Shown: positions 14,398-22,537 of the stretch, piece by piece
Layout of the letters: every line of letters begins with the position of its first letter
Position numbering within the stretch: the first letter of the stretch is position 1
Position numbers and translations under genes: made by a program
From: a virus
Length of the DNA: 39,588 nucleotides
Direction: 5' to 3' (one strand)
Virus record (IMG/VR): IMGVR_UViG_3300034072_000766
Coordinates: 1-39,588 of that record
The notes under the pieces: generated by a model
The model's input: the letters and a program-made list of their open reading frames with translations, nothing else
What the model was told of the DNA's origin: nothing
Database searches by the model: none

Positions 14398-15609
14398 ATG
14401 AACGTCTTCACCCGAGTGAGGCGAGCCTATTCGCTTGTCCGCAAATCCCTCTCAAATCCAACGGAGTTCGAAAAAGAGATCCTTGGCTTTCGGCAGGCGG
14501 CGGCAGGGATATCGGTCACGCCATCAATCGCAATGGAATGCTCTGCGGCTCGCGCTTGCGTGCAGGTTATTTCCGAAACAATCGGCCAGTTGCCGGTTAT
14601 CACCTACAAGAAGGGAGAGAACGGCCAGAAGGAAAGAAACCCTGACAGCCCAATCTACCCCCTTCTTCATGATGCCGTCACGGAATGGCTTTCGGCCAGT
14701 GAATTTCGTGAGATTGTCACCCGCGATGCTCTGCTCACTGGTAACGGTTACGCGTTGATTGAGCGGGATGGTGAGGAGGTCACCGGCCTCTTTCGCCTTT
14801 GCCCTGACCGGATGAAGGTTAACACGGACGAAGCGGCCGAACCGGTTTACAAGTACACGGATGATGGCAAGCAGATAGAATATCAGTATTCGGATGTCCT
14901 GCACATCCGCGCCCCCTCCTTTGATGGCTACACCGGCGCATCTCCCATTGTTGCTGCGCGAGAAGCGATTGCCCTAGCGGTGGTAATGGAGCGGCATGCC
15001 GCAACGCTGTTCAAGAATGGAGCGTCGCCCGGCGGCGTCATCGAGCACCCCGCACGGTTGGGTGATGATGTAGCCGAAAGGATTGAGAAAAGCTGGAATG
15101 CCACACATGGCGGAGACAATGCGGGCGGCGTTGCCGTGCTTGAAGAGGGCGCGTCATACAAGCAAGTCGGCATGACCAGCGCAGATGCTCAATTCCTCGA
15201 AATGCGAAAGCAGGCGAACGAAGACATTAGCCGCTTCTTCCGCGTGCCACCCATCTTCCTCAATGACTATGACCGGGCAACATGGGGGAACGGGGAGCAG
15301 CAGGGCACGCAGCTTGTGACCTATTGCCTGATGCCGTGGATGAAGAAGTGGGAGGCGGAAATTCGCCTGAAGCTCCTCAGTCCAGAAGAGCGAAAGACAC
15401 AATATGCAGAGTTCCTTGTTGATGACCTTCTCCGCGCCGACACAGCAGCGCGCTACGAAAGTTACGCCAAGGCAATCGCCTCCCGGTTCCTGTCTCCAAA
15501 CGAAGCCAGATCGCGGGAAAACCTGCCTCCCTATGACGGGGGCGATAAGTTCGAAAATCCGAACACAACCACCACGCCGGCCACCACGCCGGAGAAAGTG
15601 ACAGAATGA
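14398..15609 (+). CDS. Phage portal protein (HK97 gp3 family), satellite copy
   Basis: A 403-residue portal protein of the HK97 gp3 type. An N-terminal region with PSIAMECSAARACVQVIS precedes the conserved core DVLHIRAPSFDGYTGASPI and AATLFKNGASPGGVIEHP. The C-terminal part contains RFFRVPPIFLNDYDRATWGN and CLMPWMKKWE. It forms the dodecameric head vertex through which TerL pumps DNA. AAAGG precedes ATG 14398; longer upstream starts have no ribosome site. It is the first gene of the element's structural operon, unusually placed before rather than after the terminase genes. Its last bases overlap the next gene. Confidence 0.9.
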   Translation: MNVFTRVRRAYSLVRKSLSNPTEFEKEILGFRQAAAGISVTPSIAMECSAARACVQVISETIGQLPVITYKKGENGQKERNPDSPIYPLLHDAVTEWLSASEFREIVTRDALLTGNGYALIERDGEEVTGLFRLCPDRMKVNTDEAAEPVYKYTDDGKQIEYQYSDVLHIRAPSFDGYTGASPIVAAREAIALAVVMERHAATLFKNGASPGGVIEHPARLGDDVAERIEKSWNATHGGDNAGGVAVLEEGASYKQVGMTSADAQFLEMRKQANEDISRFFRVPPIFLNDYDRATWGNGEQQGTQLVTYCLMPWMKKWEAEIRLKLLSPEERKTQYAEFLVDDLLRADTAARYESYAKAIASRFLSPNEARSRENLPPYDGGDKFENPNTTTTPATTPEKVTE

Positions 15610-15932
15610 TTGAAAGACCCTTCGCCGGCGGAGAACACAAGTTCGCCTTTGGCTATGATGAAGCGGTTGAATGGGAGCGGCTACGGCGCAAGAGCCTTTA
15701 TCGCACGGCGCTGGAAATGGAAGATGACCGCTGGTTTATGGCCGATGTGATTGAGGTTGTTCGGCTTGGTCTTATTGGCGCGGGCATGCCCCAGTCAGAA
15801 GCGGATGATGCCGTTGAGTACAATGTCCGCAAACGCCCGCTCGCCGAAAACCGAAAGCTAGTTCTGGCAATCCTTGATGATGCGTACTTCGGTCCCAAGG
15901 AAGAAACTAAGACCGAAGAGGCCACAGAATGA
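15606..15932 (+). CDS. GTA gp10-like tail chaperone family protein
   Basis: A 108-residue protein. RPFAGGEHKFAFGYDEAVEW, then VIEVVRLGLIGAGMPQSEAD, then RPLAENRKLVLAILDDAYFG matches the gene-transfer-agent gp10/Phage_TAC_11 pattern, normally a tail assembly chaperone next to the tail tube gene. Here it lies between portal and capsid and overlaps both by 4 bases. A second, clearer chaperone is at 25320 in the same element, so this one may have another role. Confidence 0.6.
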   Translation: MIERPFAGGEHKFAFGYDEAVEWERLRRKSLYRTALEMEDDRWFMADVIEVVRLGLIGAGMPQSEADDAVEYNVRKRPLAENRKLVLAILDDAYFGPKEETKTEEATE

Positions 15933-17563
15933 CAAGGCTGGTCGTCAAAGCCAATAGCGTAAGCATTGGCAGTTCTGGCGAAGTCATAGGTATTGCATGG
16001 CCCTTCGGCTCACCAGATAGCGAAGGCGACGTCATCCGTAAGGGTGCCATTCGCTTCGCAAAAAATGTCCCCATGGTCATGGAGCACTACCAAGAGCAGG
16101 TTGTGGGGATTTGGCAGGACTTTGAAGAAACTGATGATGGCCTAGTGGTCAAAGGTCAGTTGTTTATCGAAGGCATCGGCCCCGCGCGAGAGGCGCACCG
16201 CAAGCTGAAATCCCGGCAGATCAACGGGCTTTCAATATCTTGGATTGGTGGAGATTCCGTTGCCCGACCCGGTGGCGGCCGCGAATACACCAGCATCACC
16301 ATCAACGAAATCTCTCTATGTCGCGACCCGGCTCACCCTGGCGCACGCGTCATCAATGTGAAATCCGCAAGCAGCGGGAAAGGCACGAAATTGAAAACTG
16401 CACCGAAGAAGAAAGCCGTTGAAGATCAGGTTCCGGCAAATGACAACGTTGACGAAAACGAAGAAGTGACCGTTGAGGAAGTCGATGAGCGAGTCGATGC
16501 ACTCGAAGCCGAACTGGCAGAAATCAAGGAGCTTGTCACCGGCACCAACGAAAGCGTTGCGGAAGTGACGAAGTCGGTTCGCCGTCTGGTCACCAAGTCC
16601 GCGCGTCCGGGCGCAAAGGTAGAAGCGCCTGAGAACGCCGAAGAGACCGCGAAGAAGGCTTTCGTTTCCTATCTTCGCCGCGGTGAAGACAGCACGGTCA
16701 CCAAGTCCCTGCGTCGAGGTTCTGACCCGAAGGGCGGCTATCTCGCTCCTCCGGAATTTGTTAAAGAACTCATTCGAGAAATCGTGGAACACTCCCCAAT
16801 CCGCGAAAACTCCTTTGTCGGCTCTACCGGCAGTTCTTCGGTCATCATCCCCGGCCGCGTCGGACGCACCAACGCCAAGTGGAAGGGCGAGACCGAAACG
16901 CAGGAAGAAAGCACCTTCGACTTCGAAGAGCAAGAAATCGCAATTCATGAAGTCAACACCTTTGTTGATGTCAGCAACCAGCTCCTAGAAGATTCCGAAA
17001 TCGACGTAGAGGCAGAAATTCGCCTTGCTTTCGCTGAGGATCTTGGCGGCAAGGAAAGTGAAGCATTCCTCTTCGGTGATGGCGTGAAGAAGCCAAACGG
17101 CTTCATGGTCGATCCGCGCGTCACTGACTTTGCTTCCGGTGCGGCCGAGGCGGTTACCGCTGACGGTCTTATCCAGATGCTCTACTCCGTCCCGCAGGTC
17201 TACCGCTCTTCTGGTGTATGGACGATGAACGGCACTACGCTGGGCGTTCTCCGCACCCTCAAGGATGGTGAAGGAAACTATATCTGGCGCCCCGGCCTCA
17301 CCGAGGGCCAGCCTGAAACGCTCCTTGGCCGTCCGGTAGTTGAAGCTCTGGATATGCCAGACATTGCTGCAGGCGCAACTCCGATTGTCTTCGGTGACCT
17401 GAAGCAGGCGTACCGCATCTATGACCGCACGGATATTGAGGTTCTCACCAACCCGTACCTGCTGGCCACGGAAAGCAAGACCCGCTTCCACCTCCGTAAG
17501 CGCCTTGGTGCCGGCGTGGTTCGTCCGTCCGCAATCAAGAAGCTGCGCATCGCCGTTTCCTAA
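15929..17563 (+). CDS. Fused HK97 prohead protease and major capsid protein
   Basis: A 544-residue fusion. Residues 1-155 form an S78 prohead protease: VMEHYQ (catalytic His near 52), GLSISW (catalytic Ser near 102) and a TINEISLCRDPAHPGA strand. Residues about 155-240 are an acidic, coiled-coil scaffold-like delta region (DERVDALEAELAEIKELV), preceded by VPANDN. Residues about 240-544 are the HK97 gp5 fold: GGYLAPPEFV, WKGETETQEE, FLFGDGVKKPNGF, YIWRPGLTEGQPETLLGRPV and FGDLKQAYRI. The outer phage makes these as two genes with an unrelated ClpP-type protease. The protease would have to release itself during maturation. Confidence 0.92.
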   Translation: MTRLVVKANSVSIGSSGEVIGIAWPFGSPDSEGDVIRKGAIRFAKNVPMVMEHYQEQVVGIWQDFEETDDGLVVKGQLFIEGIGPAREAHRKLKSRQINGLSISWIGGDSVARPGGGREYTSITINEISLCRDPAHPGARVINVKSASSGKGTKLKTAPKKKAVEDQVPANDNVDENEEVTVEEVDERVDALEAELAEIKELVTGTNESVAEVTKSVRRLVTKSARPGAKVEAPENAEETAKKAFVSYLRRGEDSTVTKSLRRGSDPKGGYLAPPEFVKELIREIVEHSPIRENSFVGSTGSSSVIIPGRVGRTNAKWKGETETQEESTFDFEEQEIAIHEVNTFVDVSNQLLEDSEIDVEAEIRLAFAEDLGGKESEAFLFGDGVKKPNGFMVDPRVTDFASGAAEAVTADGLIQMLYSVPQVYRSSGVWTMNGTTLGVLRTLKDGEGNYIWRPGLTEGQPETLLGRPVVEALDMPDIAAGATPIVFGDLKQAYRIYDRTDIEVLTNPYLLATESKTRFHLRKRLGAGVVRPSAIKKLRIAVS

Positions 17564-17633
17564 TCGGTCAACACATCACTGACTTTAGAGGGCTGCTTTC
17601 GGGTGGCCCTTCCTATTTCGCGAAAGGAATAAT

Positions 17634-18017
17634 ATGCGCGATCTTTCTCATAACATTGGCACCAAACTTGCGGTTGCCCCAGCGGTACAGACCGCAAGCG
17701 TGAATGGCCTGTCCATTGACACAAAAGACTTCGGCTCACTCGCTTTCGTCATTGCCACCGGCGCCATTGACGCTGCCGGCGTGTTCAATGCGAAAATTCA
17801 GGAGTCCGACACCGGCACATCTGGCTGGACCGACGTTGACCCTGAGCTTGTAACCGGAGCGTTTGCCAGCCCACTGGCTGCGAACTCGACCACAAAGGCG
17901 GGTTACATTGGCTACAAGCGCTATGCGCGTCTCGTGCTCACCAAGGGCACCGGAACTTCGCTTGTGATTGGTGCGGTGGCCGTTCAGGACCACGCAATCA
18001 AGCGCCCGGTAGCTTAA
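17634..18017 (+). CDS. Probable head decoration or structural protein
   Basis: A 127-residue protein, beta-rich, with VNGLSIDTKDFGSLAFVI, then FNAKIQESDTGTSGWTDV, then GYIGYKRYARLVLT. Proteins of this pattern commonly follow the capsid gene in rhizobial and rhodobacterial prophages and are probably capsid-associated. The role is inferred from position. GAAAGGAA precedes ATG 17634; a terminator follows 12 bp after the stop. Confidence 0.6.
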   Translation: MRDLSHNIGTKLAVAPAVQTASVNGLSIDTKDFGSLAFVIATGAIDAAGVFNAKIQESDTGTSGWTDVDPELVTGAFASPLAANSTTKAGYIGYKRYARLVLTKGTGTSLVIGAVAVQDHAIKRPVA

Positions 18018-18028
18018 TCACCTATCAC

Positions 18029-18054
18029 AAGGCTCGCTTCGGCGGGCCTTCTTC
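18029..18054 (+). terminator. Rho-independent terminator
   Basis: AAGGCTCGC and GCGGGCCTT form a 9-bp stem (one G-T pair) around a TTCG tetraloop, followed by CTTCTT. It lies between the decoration-like gene and the tail tube gene, so it may tune rather than end late transcription. Confidence 0.7.
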
Positions 18055-18069
18055 TTATGAGGTAAACAC

Positions 18070-18495
18070 ATGGCACAGCAAATCGGTCGCACGCTGCTTA
18101 TTCAGATTGGCAACGGCCTTGATCCTGAGGTCTTCACTAACTTGTGTGGCCTGACGACACGCAGTTTCGGTCTTAGCACCAATTCGGTTGAGACAACCAT
18201 TCCGGACTGCGAAAATCCCGCTGACCCGCCGCAGCGCACTTCCGAACCGGGCATCAACAATCGTACGTTCTCCGGCTCTGGTGCCTTTGTGAAGAGCGCC
18301 AACACTTCGGCCTTCTTCAACTATGTGGTCAATTCCGAAGTGTTCAATGCGAAAGTCATTGTTCCCGGTCTTGGCACATTCACCGGCCCATTCTTCGTTG
18401 CTGACTTCGAGCTTACCGGCGAAACCGAAGGCAACATGCAGTTCTCCGCTACCTTCGAGCCCACGGGCAAGTTGGCGTTTGTAGCCGAAGCCTAA
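18070..18495 (+). CDS. Major tail tube protein (TP901-1 type), satellite copy
   Basis: A 141-residue protein. GRTLLIQIGNGLDPEVFTNL, then CGLTTRSFGLSTNSVETTIPDC, then FTGPFFVADFELTGETEGNM and FSATFEPTGKLAF match the Phage_tail_2/TP901-1 major tail family. It would polymerise into a siphophage tail tube. A same-family protein is encoded in the outer phage at 37934, with the same PDC...DPP/DAP region, so the two tubes can be compared directly. Tail-tube genes are unexpected in known capsid-forming satellites. Confidence 0.85.
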   Translation: MAQQIGRTLLIQIGNGLDPEVFTNLCGLTTRSFGLSTNSVETTIPDCENPADPPQRTSEPGINNRTFSGSGAFVKSANTSAFFNYVVNSEVFNAKVIVPGLGTFTGPFFVADFELTGETEGNMQFSATFEPTGKLAFVAEA

Positions 18496-18660
18496 TCAGG
18501 TGGCACATGAAGAGGGCAACGGGTAGACCGCTATCGCGGTCCCCTTACGGGCCTGTCCGCCAACGGTAGACGCCTCTCCGCCACCAGCATTCGTTCAGGG
18601 AGTCAAGGCGTCACGGTCCAGAGCATCCCCTTTCTCCTTTGAGGGGTAACTGCTCACGTG

Positions 18661-18695
18661 CGGGCGAGGCCCATCCAACCTCGCCCGGTTTTTTT
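18661..18695 (+). terminator. Strong rho-independent terminator
   Basis: CGGGCGAGG (18661-18669) pairs perfectly with CCTCGCCCG (18679-18687), then G and seven T. It lies in the 213-bp gap between tail tube and HNH genes. An additional short hairpin GACCGC/GCGGTC lies near 18527-18542. It divides the structural genes into two transcription blocks. Confidence 0.85.
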
Positions 18696-18708
18696 ACATG
18701 AGGCTCAT

Positions 18709-19062
18709 ATGGTAGATGGAACACCGCGAGTGTGTGCATGCGGCCTTGAGGTGGTGCCGTATGGCAGCCCATGCTCATGTGCGCTAAGAAGGAAGGCCGC
18801 ATTGGATGCGGCGAGGCCAAGTGCTTCGGCAAGGGGATATGACAGGCAGTGGCGCAACCTGCGGAGCGCCTTCATCAAGGTCAACCCCACATGTTCAACG
18901 GATGGATGCGGCAAGCCCGCGACTGATGTTGACCACATAATTTCGGTGAAAGAAAAGCCAGAACTGAGGCTTGTTTGGTCGAATTTGCGGCCCTTTTGCC
19001 ATGCTTGCCACTCTCGTCACACCGCGAGAACGCAAGGATTCGCCCGAAAGTCCCCCCTATGA
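18709..19062 (+). CDS. HNH endonuclease (phage packaging type)
   Basis: A 117-residue protein. An N-terminal Cys cluster (VCACGLEVVPYGSPCSC) is followed by ARGYDRQWRNLRSAFIK and a classical HNH core: CSTDGCGKPATDVDHIISV, then WSNLRPFCHACHSRHTAR. This is the HK97 gp74-like nuclease that works with terminase in cos cleavage. It normally sits beside TerS; here four connector genes separate them. ATG 18709 is used because the terminator lies over the longer frame. Confidence 0.85.
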   Translation: MVDGTPRVCACGLEVVPYGSPCSCALRRKAALDAARPSASARGYDRQWRNLRSAFIKVNPTCSTDGCGKPATDVDHIISVKEKPELRLVWSNLRPFCHACHSRHTARTQGFARKSPL

Positions 19063-19136
19063 CGAAACTTTGGCCTTGGGGCCGTGGACCGTCGGGGGCC
19101 ACAACTTCGTGATTTTTCCTATTTGGAGTTTTGAGA

Positions 19137-19439
19137 ATGGCAATTTCTCTGGCCGATGTGAAGGCCGAATTGCGCATCAAGCATGCGCATGAAGACACTC
19201 TTATAGCACGGAAACTATCGGCCGCTCAAGACTACGTTGAGACCCAGATTGGCACAAAGCTAGCCGACATTCCGGGTGGCGCTCCTTCCTCCCTTGAGGA
19301 AGCGGTGATCAGTCTGGCGTGTCACTTCTATGAGTGGCGCGGCGCGGCAACCGAGGGCGGTTTGTCCTCTATCCCGGACGGCTTTCAAGATTTGCTGCGG
19401 GCAAACCGGTATGGAAGGTTTGCTGATGGCGCGGAATAA
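19137..19439 (+). CDS. Head-tail connector (gp6-like), satellite copy
   Basis: A 100-residue helical protein starting MAISLADVKAELRIKHAHED, the typical opening of the HK97 gp6 / Phage_gp6-like DNA-packaging connector, then AAQDYVETQIG and ISLACHFYEWRGA. It should form the first adaptor ring under the portal. The end overlaps the next gene by 14 bases. GGAG upstream supports ATG 19137 over TTG 19131. Confidence 0.8.
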   Translation: MAISLADVKAELRIKHAHEDTLIARKLSAAQDYVETQIGTKLADIPGGAPSSLEEAVISLACHFYEWRGAATEGGLSSIPDGFQDLLRANRYGRFADGAE

Positions 19440-19839
19440 AAGCGTGGCGCGCGTGGTCAAGCGCCTGCAGAACATCCCAAGGATGGTACGTGAGGAACTG
19501 ATTAAAGAGAACCTTGCGACCGCTGAGGAGGTGGCAATCGTGATGCGCCGATTTGCACCGGTTGATTCCGGAGCGTTGAAGGAGAGCATCACGGTTACCC
19601 CCGGCGGCGAGATGACCCCGCTCCATTCCCAGCCGGGCGGGCGATACGTGGTCCCTGATAATCAGGTGGTCATCACCGCCGGCAATAATGCAGCGCGGTA
19701 TGCGCATCTTGTTGAATGGGGCACCAACGACACCGAGGCCAAGCCGTTCTTCTGGCCGGTTATCCGTAGCATGCGGCAGCGCATGTTGAGAAAGCTTAGG
19801 GCCGCCGCCCGTAAAGCCGTGAAGAGGGGCGTAAAATGA
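19426..19839 (+). CDS. HK97 gp10-family tail completion protein, satellite copy
   Basis: A 137-residue basic protein. VVKRLQNIPRMVREEL, then MRRFAPVDSGALKESITV, then ARYAHLVEWGT and AKPFFWPVIRSMRQRML is the standard HK97 gp10 signature (PVDTGxLRxS / YAxxVExGT / PFLRPA). It probably works at the head-tail interface. ATG 19426 is the natural start; the upstream frame overlaps the previous gene too deeply. Confidence 0.85.
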   Translation: MARNKSVARVVKRLQNIPRMVREELIKENLATAEEVAIVMRRFAPVDSGALKESITVTPGGEMTPLHSQPGGRYVVPDNQVVITAGNNAARYAHLVEWGTNDTEAKPFFWPVIRSMRQRMLRKLRAAARKAVKRGVK

Positions 19840-20180
19840 GAGCTACATCTAGCCTCAGAAGCGTGCTGGTCTACGTCCAGAAAGAGGCCCCGGAAATAGA
19901 CGATGGTTACGGTGGCGTCATCCCCGGCGGTTGGGTCACTCAAGAGGAAGCGTGGGCTAGGGTCCAGCCGCTCAAGGGCAGCGAAACAGTCATAGCGGCC
20001 CGCCTCACAGGGAAACAGCCGTTCGTCATCACCATACCCATGACGCCCGAGAACGGCGCGATCGACCGAAGCTGGCGCATAAAAGAGGCTGACAGCGGCA
20101 AGATGCACCGGATTACCTCATTCGCCAACATGGACGAACACGGCCGGGACTGGGAATTGCTCACGGAGTATTTGACTTGA
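19836..20180 (+). CDS. Head-tail adaptor (Phage_H_T_join), satellite copy
   Basis: A 114-residue beta-rich protein. DDGYGGVIPGGWVTQEEAWA, then GSETVIAARLTGKQPFVITI, then WRIKEADSGKMHRI matches the SPP1 gp16 / H_T_join head-closure family. The gene order gp10 then adaptor is inverted relative to the outer phage (adaptor at 36658, gp10 at 37011). Both ends overlap neighbours by 4 bases. Confidence 0.8.
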   Translation: MRATSSLRSVLVYVQKEAPEIDDGYGGVIPGGWVTQEEAWARVQPLKGSETVIAARLTGKQPFVITIPMTPENGAIDRSWRIKEADSGKMHRITSFANMDEHGRDWELLTEYLT

Positions 20181-20566
20181 TTGAGCCAACCCTAGCTTTG
20201 CAGGGCGGGATTTTTGCCGCCATCAAAAACAACACGGCGGCCGGGAGCAACGTCTTTGACAAAGTCCGGCCGGATGTTTTTCCACGCGTTCAAATCGGCA
20301 GCGGGCAGGTGGTGACCGATGAGCCTGATTGTGTAGAGGGAGCCGAGGTATTCTTTCAAGTTGATGTGTACTCCAAGGCCGAAGGTTTCCTTGAATGCAA
20401 AAGCATCACTTGGGAGGTCCGCAACCTAATCCACAAACAGCCGCTGACTGTCGCCGAATGGACCTTGATTGAGGTTCGGCTGAGTGACGCAGACTACAGC
20501 CGGGATGACGCAACGGGCATCTCTCGCGGGCGCATGACGCTTCGGGCGTACATGGAGATGATCTGA
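20177..20566 (+). CDS. DUF3168 tail terminator-like protein, TTG start
   Basis: A 129-residue protein beginning IEPTLALQGGIFAAIKNN, a DUF3168 opening (compare ADPTLELQGAIIARLKAN in the outer phage at 37462), then FFQVDVYSKAEGF and a C-terminal GRMTLRAYMEMI. The family is thought to cap the tail tube (gpU-like). The only sensible start is TTG 20177, in TTGA overlap with the adaptor stop. TerS follows with a one-base overlap. Confidence 0.75.
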   Translation: MIEPTLALQGGIFAAIKNNTAAGSNVFDKVRPDVFPRVQIGSGQVVTDEPDCVEGAEVFFQVDVYSKAEGFLECKSITWEVRNLIHKQPLTVAEWTLIEVRLSDADYSRDDATGISRGRMTLRAYMEMI

Positions 20567-20943
20567 TGGCAAGAGGCCCAAAGGCTGGCATCGCTCGGCC
20601 ATCGAACCCTATGACCGAAATTCCTCCGCCTCCGTCAATCCTTGATAAGGATGCCCGCAAGGTCTGGAAAGAGATCATGCCCGATCTTGTTGAGCGAAAG
20701 ATTTTGACGGCAGCCGACATGCCGCAACTGCGGTCTTTCTGCATGGCGTGCGGAAAAGTCGAAAAGCTCGAGCGCGCCATTCAAGCAGACCCCGGCTTCG
20801 ACCCGGCACTTTACCGCGCCCAAGACAAGGCGATGACCACCGCCAGGCAGATTGGTGACCAATACGGACTTGCGCCCACTTCGCGCTCTAAGCCAGCAAT
20901 AAGGGATGCCGACGATGACGATAATGAGGCCATCTTGGATTGA
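20566..20943 (+). CDS. Terminase small subunit, P27 family
   Basis: A 125-residue protein: MARGPKAG, then EIPPPPSILDKDARKVWKEI, then LTAADMPQLRSFCMACG is the P27/phage terminase small-subunit pattern, which recognises DNA at cos or pac. The acidic tail ([12 protein letters not shown]) is translated from DNA that also encodes the start of TerL in another frame. It is unrelated in sequence to the outer TerS at 30454, so the element has its own packaging specificity. Confidence 0.85.
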   Translation: MARGPKAGIARPSNPMTEIPPPPSILDKDARKVWKEIMPDLVERKILTAADMPQLRSFCMACGKVEKLERAIQADPGFDPALYRAQDKAMTTARQIGDQYGLAPTSRSKPAIRDADDDDNEAILD

Positions 20944-22537
20944 TGATGGCTCCGAAATTGAAGACCCTCTAGGTTATGCGGCCCGCAACATTGAGTGGCT
21001 GGAGAAGCTGAAGCATCCCAAGAACAAGGCAAAGGGCAATCGCTTCACCCTTGATGAATGGCAGAAGCGCATACTTCAGAAAATCTTCGGGCCGCGTAAC
21101 CCAGACGGGACAATGATTGTCCAGCAGGTCTTCCTGCTTCTCCCTAGAGGCAACAGAAAAACATCTCTCTGCGCGGCCATCACCGCGCTTTTTCTTTTCG
21201 GTCCTGAGAAGGTCACCGGCACGCTTATCCAATCTGCCGGTGCAGCCCGAAAGCAGGCGCGAGAGTGCTATGAAGAGCTTGCCAGCATCGTGCAGTTTGA
21301 TGGCCGGCTCCGGGGTAACATTCGACTTCAGGACTACAAGAGCCGCATCATCTACCCGAAGCACCGCACGCGCTATGAGGCGGTCTCTGCCGACGCGGGC
21401 GTTCTCCATGGTGGCACGCCAAGGCTTGTCATTGCTGACGAGCTTCATGTGTGGAAGCACCGCGACCTTTGGGATGCGCTGGATTCCTCACTGACCAAAA
21501 CTGATGACAGCATAATGATGATCGCCACCACGGCGGGCCGAGGGCAGAACAACATTGCCTTTGAGAAATTCAACTATGCCTGCAAGGTCCAGCGCGGCGA
21601 AGTGGTCGATGATACGTTCTTGCCGGTAATCTTCTCCGCTACCAAGGATGAAGATTATAAGGATGAGGCGGTCTGGAGGGCGGTCAATCCGGGGCTTAAT
21701 TGCCCGGTGCCGTATCCGTCCCTCAAGAAGCTTCGGGCGCTTGCCAACAAGGCGGAGCACTCCCCCGGTGACAGGGATGAGCTTCAGCAGCTACATCTCA
21801 ATGTCTGGCTCGATAACTCCACAAGCAGCTTTGTTGAGATGCGGGAATATGACCGGGGCGCAGAACCTTTTGACATCGAGCAGTTTGCGGGTAAGCCGTG
21901 CTGGGTGGGCGTTGATATGTCTACTAGCGTTGACCTTACTTGCGTCGTTGCATGCTGGCGCGGCGAGGGCGACCACCTCTACGCTCACGCTCACCACTTT
22001 TGCCCGGAAGAGGGCATCCACAAGAAGGCCATTGTTGACGGCGTTCCTTATCCTCACTGGCAAGAGAAGGGGTTTATCACGCCCACCCCCGGAGTGAAGA
22101 TCGATCAGGACTATGTTGAGCGGTACATCACCGGCTTGTGCCAGAAGTACCGTGTGCAGGAAATCGCATTCGATGATGCCTATGCGGGCCTGCTCATTGC
22201 GTCACTCCAGAAAAGTCACCATCCGGTGATAACCATGCAACAGGGGTGGAAAACTCAATCCCCCGCGCTGATGCGCCTAGAGGCAAGGATACTTGCGGGA
22301 GAATTTCATCACGGCGGCAATCCCGTTCTGCGGTGGAATTTTGAAAACGCTGTTGTGAATACCGACAGCAACGGCAATCGCACGCTCCACAAAGGCAAAT
22401 CAACAGACCGAATTGACGGGTGCTTCGCAACATGGATGGCGGCCGACCGCGCTTCATTCGGTGGCAATCTTGATTCCGTCTACAGAGATCAAACGGCGCG
22501 GCCCGGTGGGCTTCGCATAATTGGAGGTCGTCGTTGA
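20915..22537 (+). CDS. Terminase large subunit, satellite copy
   Basis: A 540-residue HK97-type TerL. The N-terminal ATPase has an atypical Walker [11 protein letters not shown] (residues about 74-83), Walker B VIADELH (about 171-177) and coupling motif IATTAG. The C-terminal RNase H-like nuclease has [13 protein letters not shown] (first Asp), IAFDDAYAG and a late Asp in [10 protein letters not shown]. It pumps and cuts DNA at the portal. The Met chosen at 20915 has AAGGG upstream; 20906 is possible. The gene overlaps TerS by about 29 bases and ends TGATG with the tape-measure gene. Confidence 0.9.
   Translation: MTIMRPSWIDDGSEIEDPLGYAARNIEWLEKLKHPKNKAKGNRFTLDEWQKRILQKIFGPRNPDGTMIVQQVFLLLPRGNRKTSLCAAITALFLFGPEKVTGTLIQSAGAARKQARECYEELASIVQFDGRLRGNIRLQDYKSRIIYPKHRTRYEAVSADAGVLHGGTPRLVIADELHVWKHRDLWDALDSSLTKTDDSIMMIATTAGRGQNNIAFEKFNYACKVQRGEVVDDTFLPVIFSATKDEDYKDEAVWRAVNPGLNCPVPYPSLKKLRALANKAEHSPGDRDELQQLHLNVWLDNSTSSFVEMREYDRGAEPFDIEQFAGKPCWVGVDMSTSVDLTCVVACWRGEGDHLYAHAHHFCPEEGIHKKAIVDGVPYPHWQEKGFITPTPGVKIDQDYVERYITGLCQKYRVQEIAFDDAYAGLLIASLQKSHHPVITMQQGWKTQSPALMRLEARILAGEFHHGGNPVLRWNFENAVVNTDSNGNRTLHKGKSTDRIDGCFATWMAADRASFGGNLDSVYRDQTARPGGLRIIGGRR

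Noticed and set aside
20437-20943. Frameshift between TerS and TerL of the satellite
   Set aside because: The overlap of about 29 bases with an independent ATG and AAGGG site is an ordinary gene overlap.
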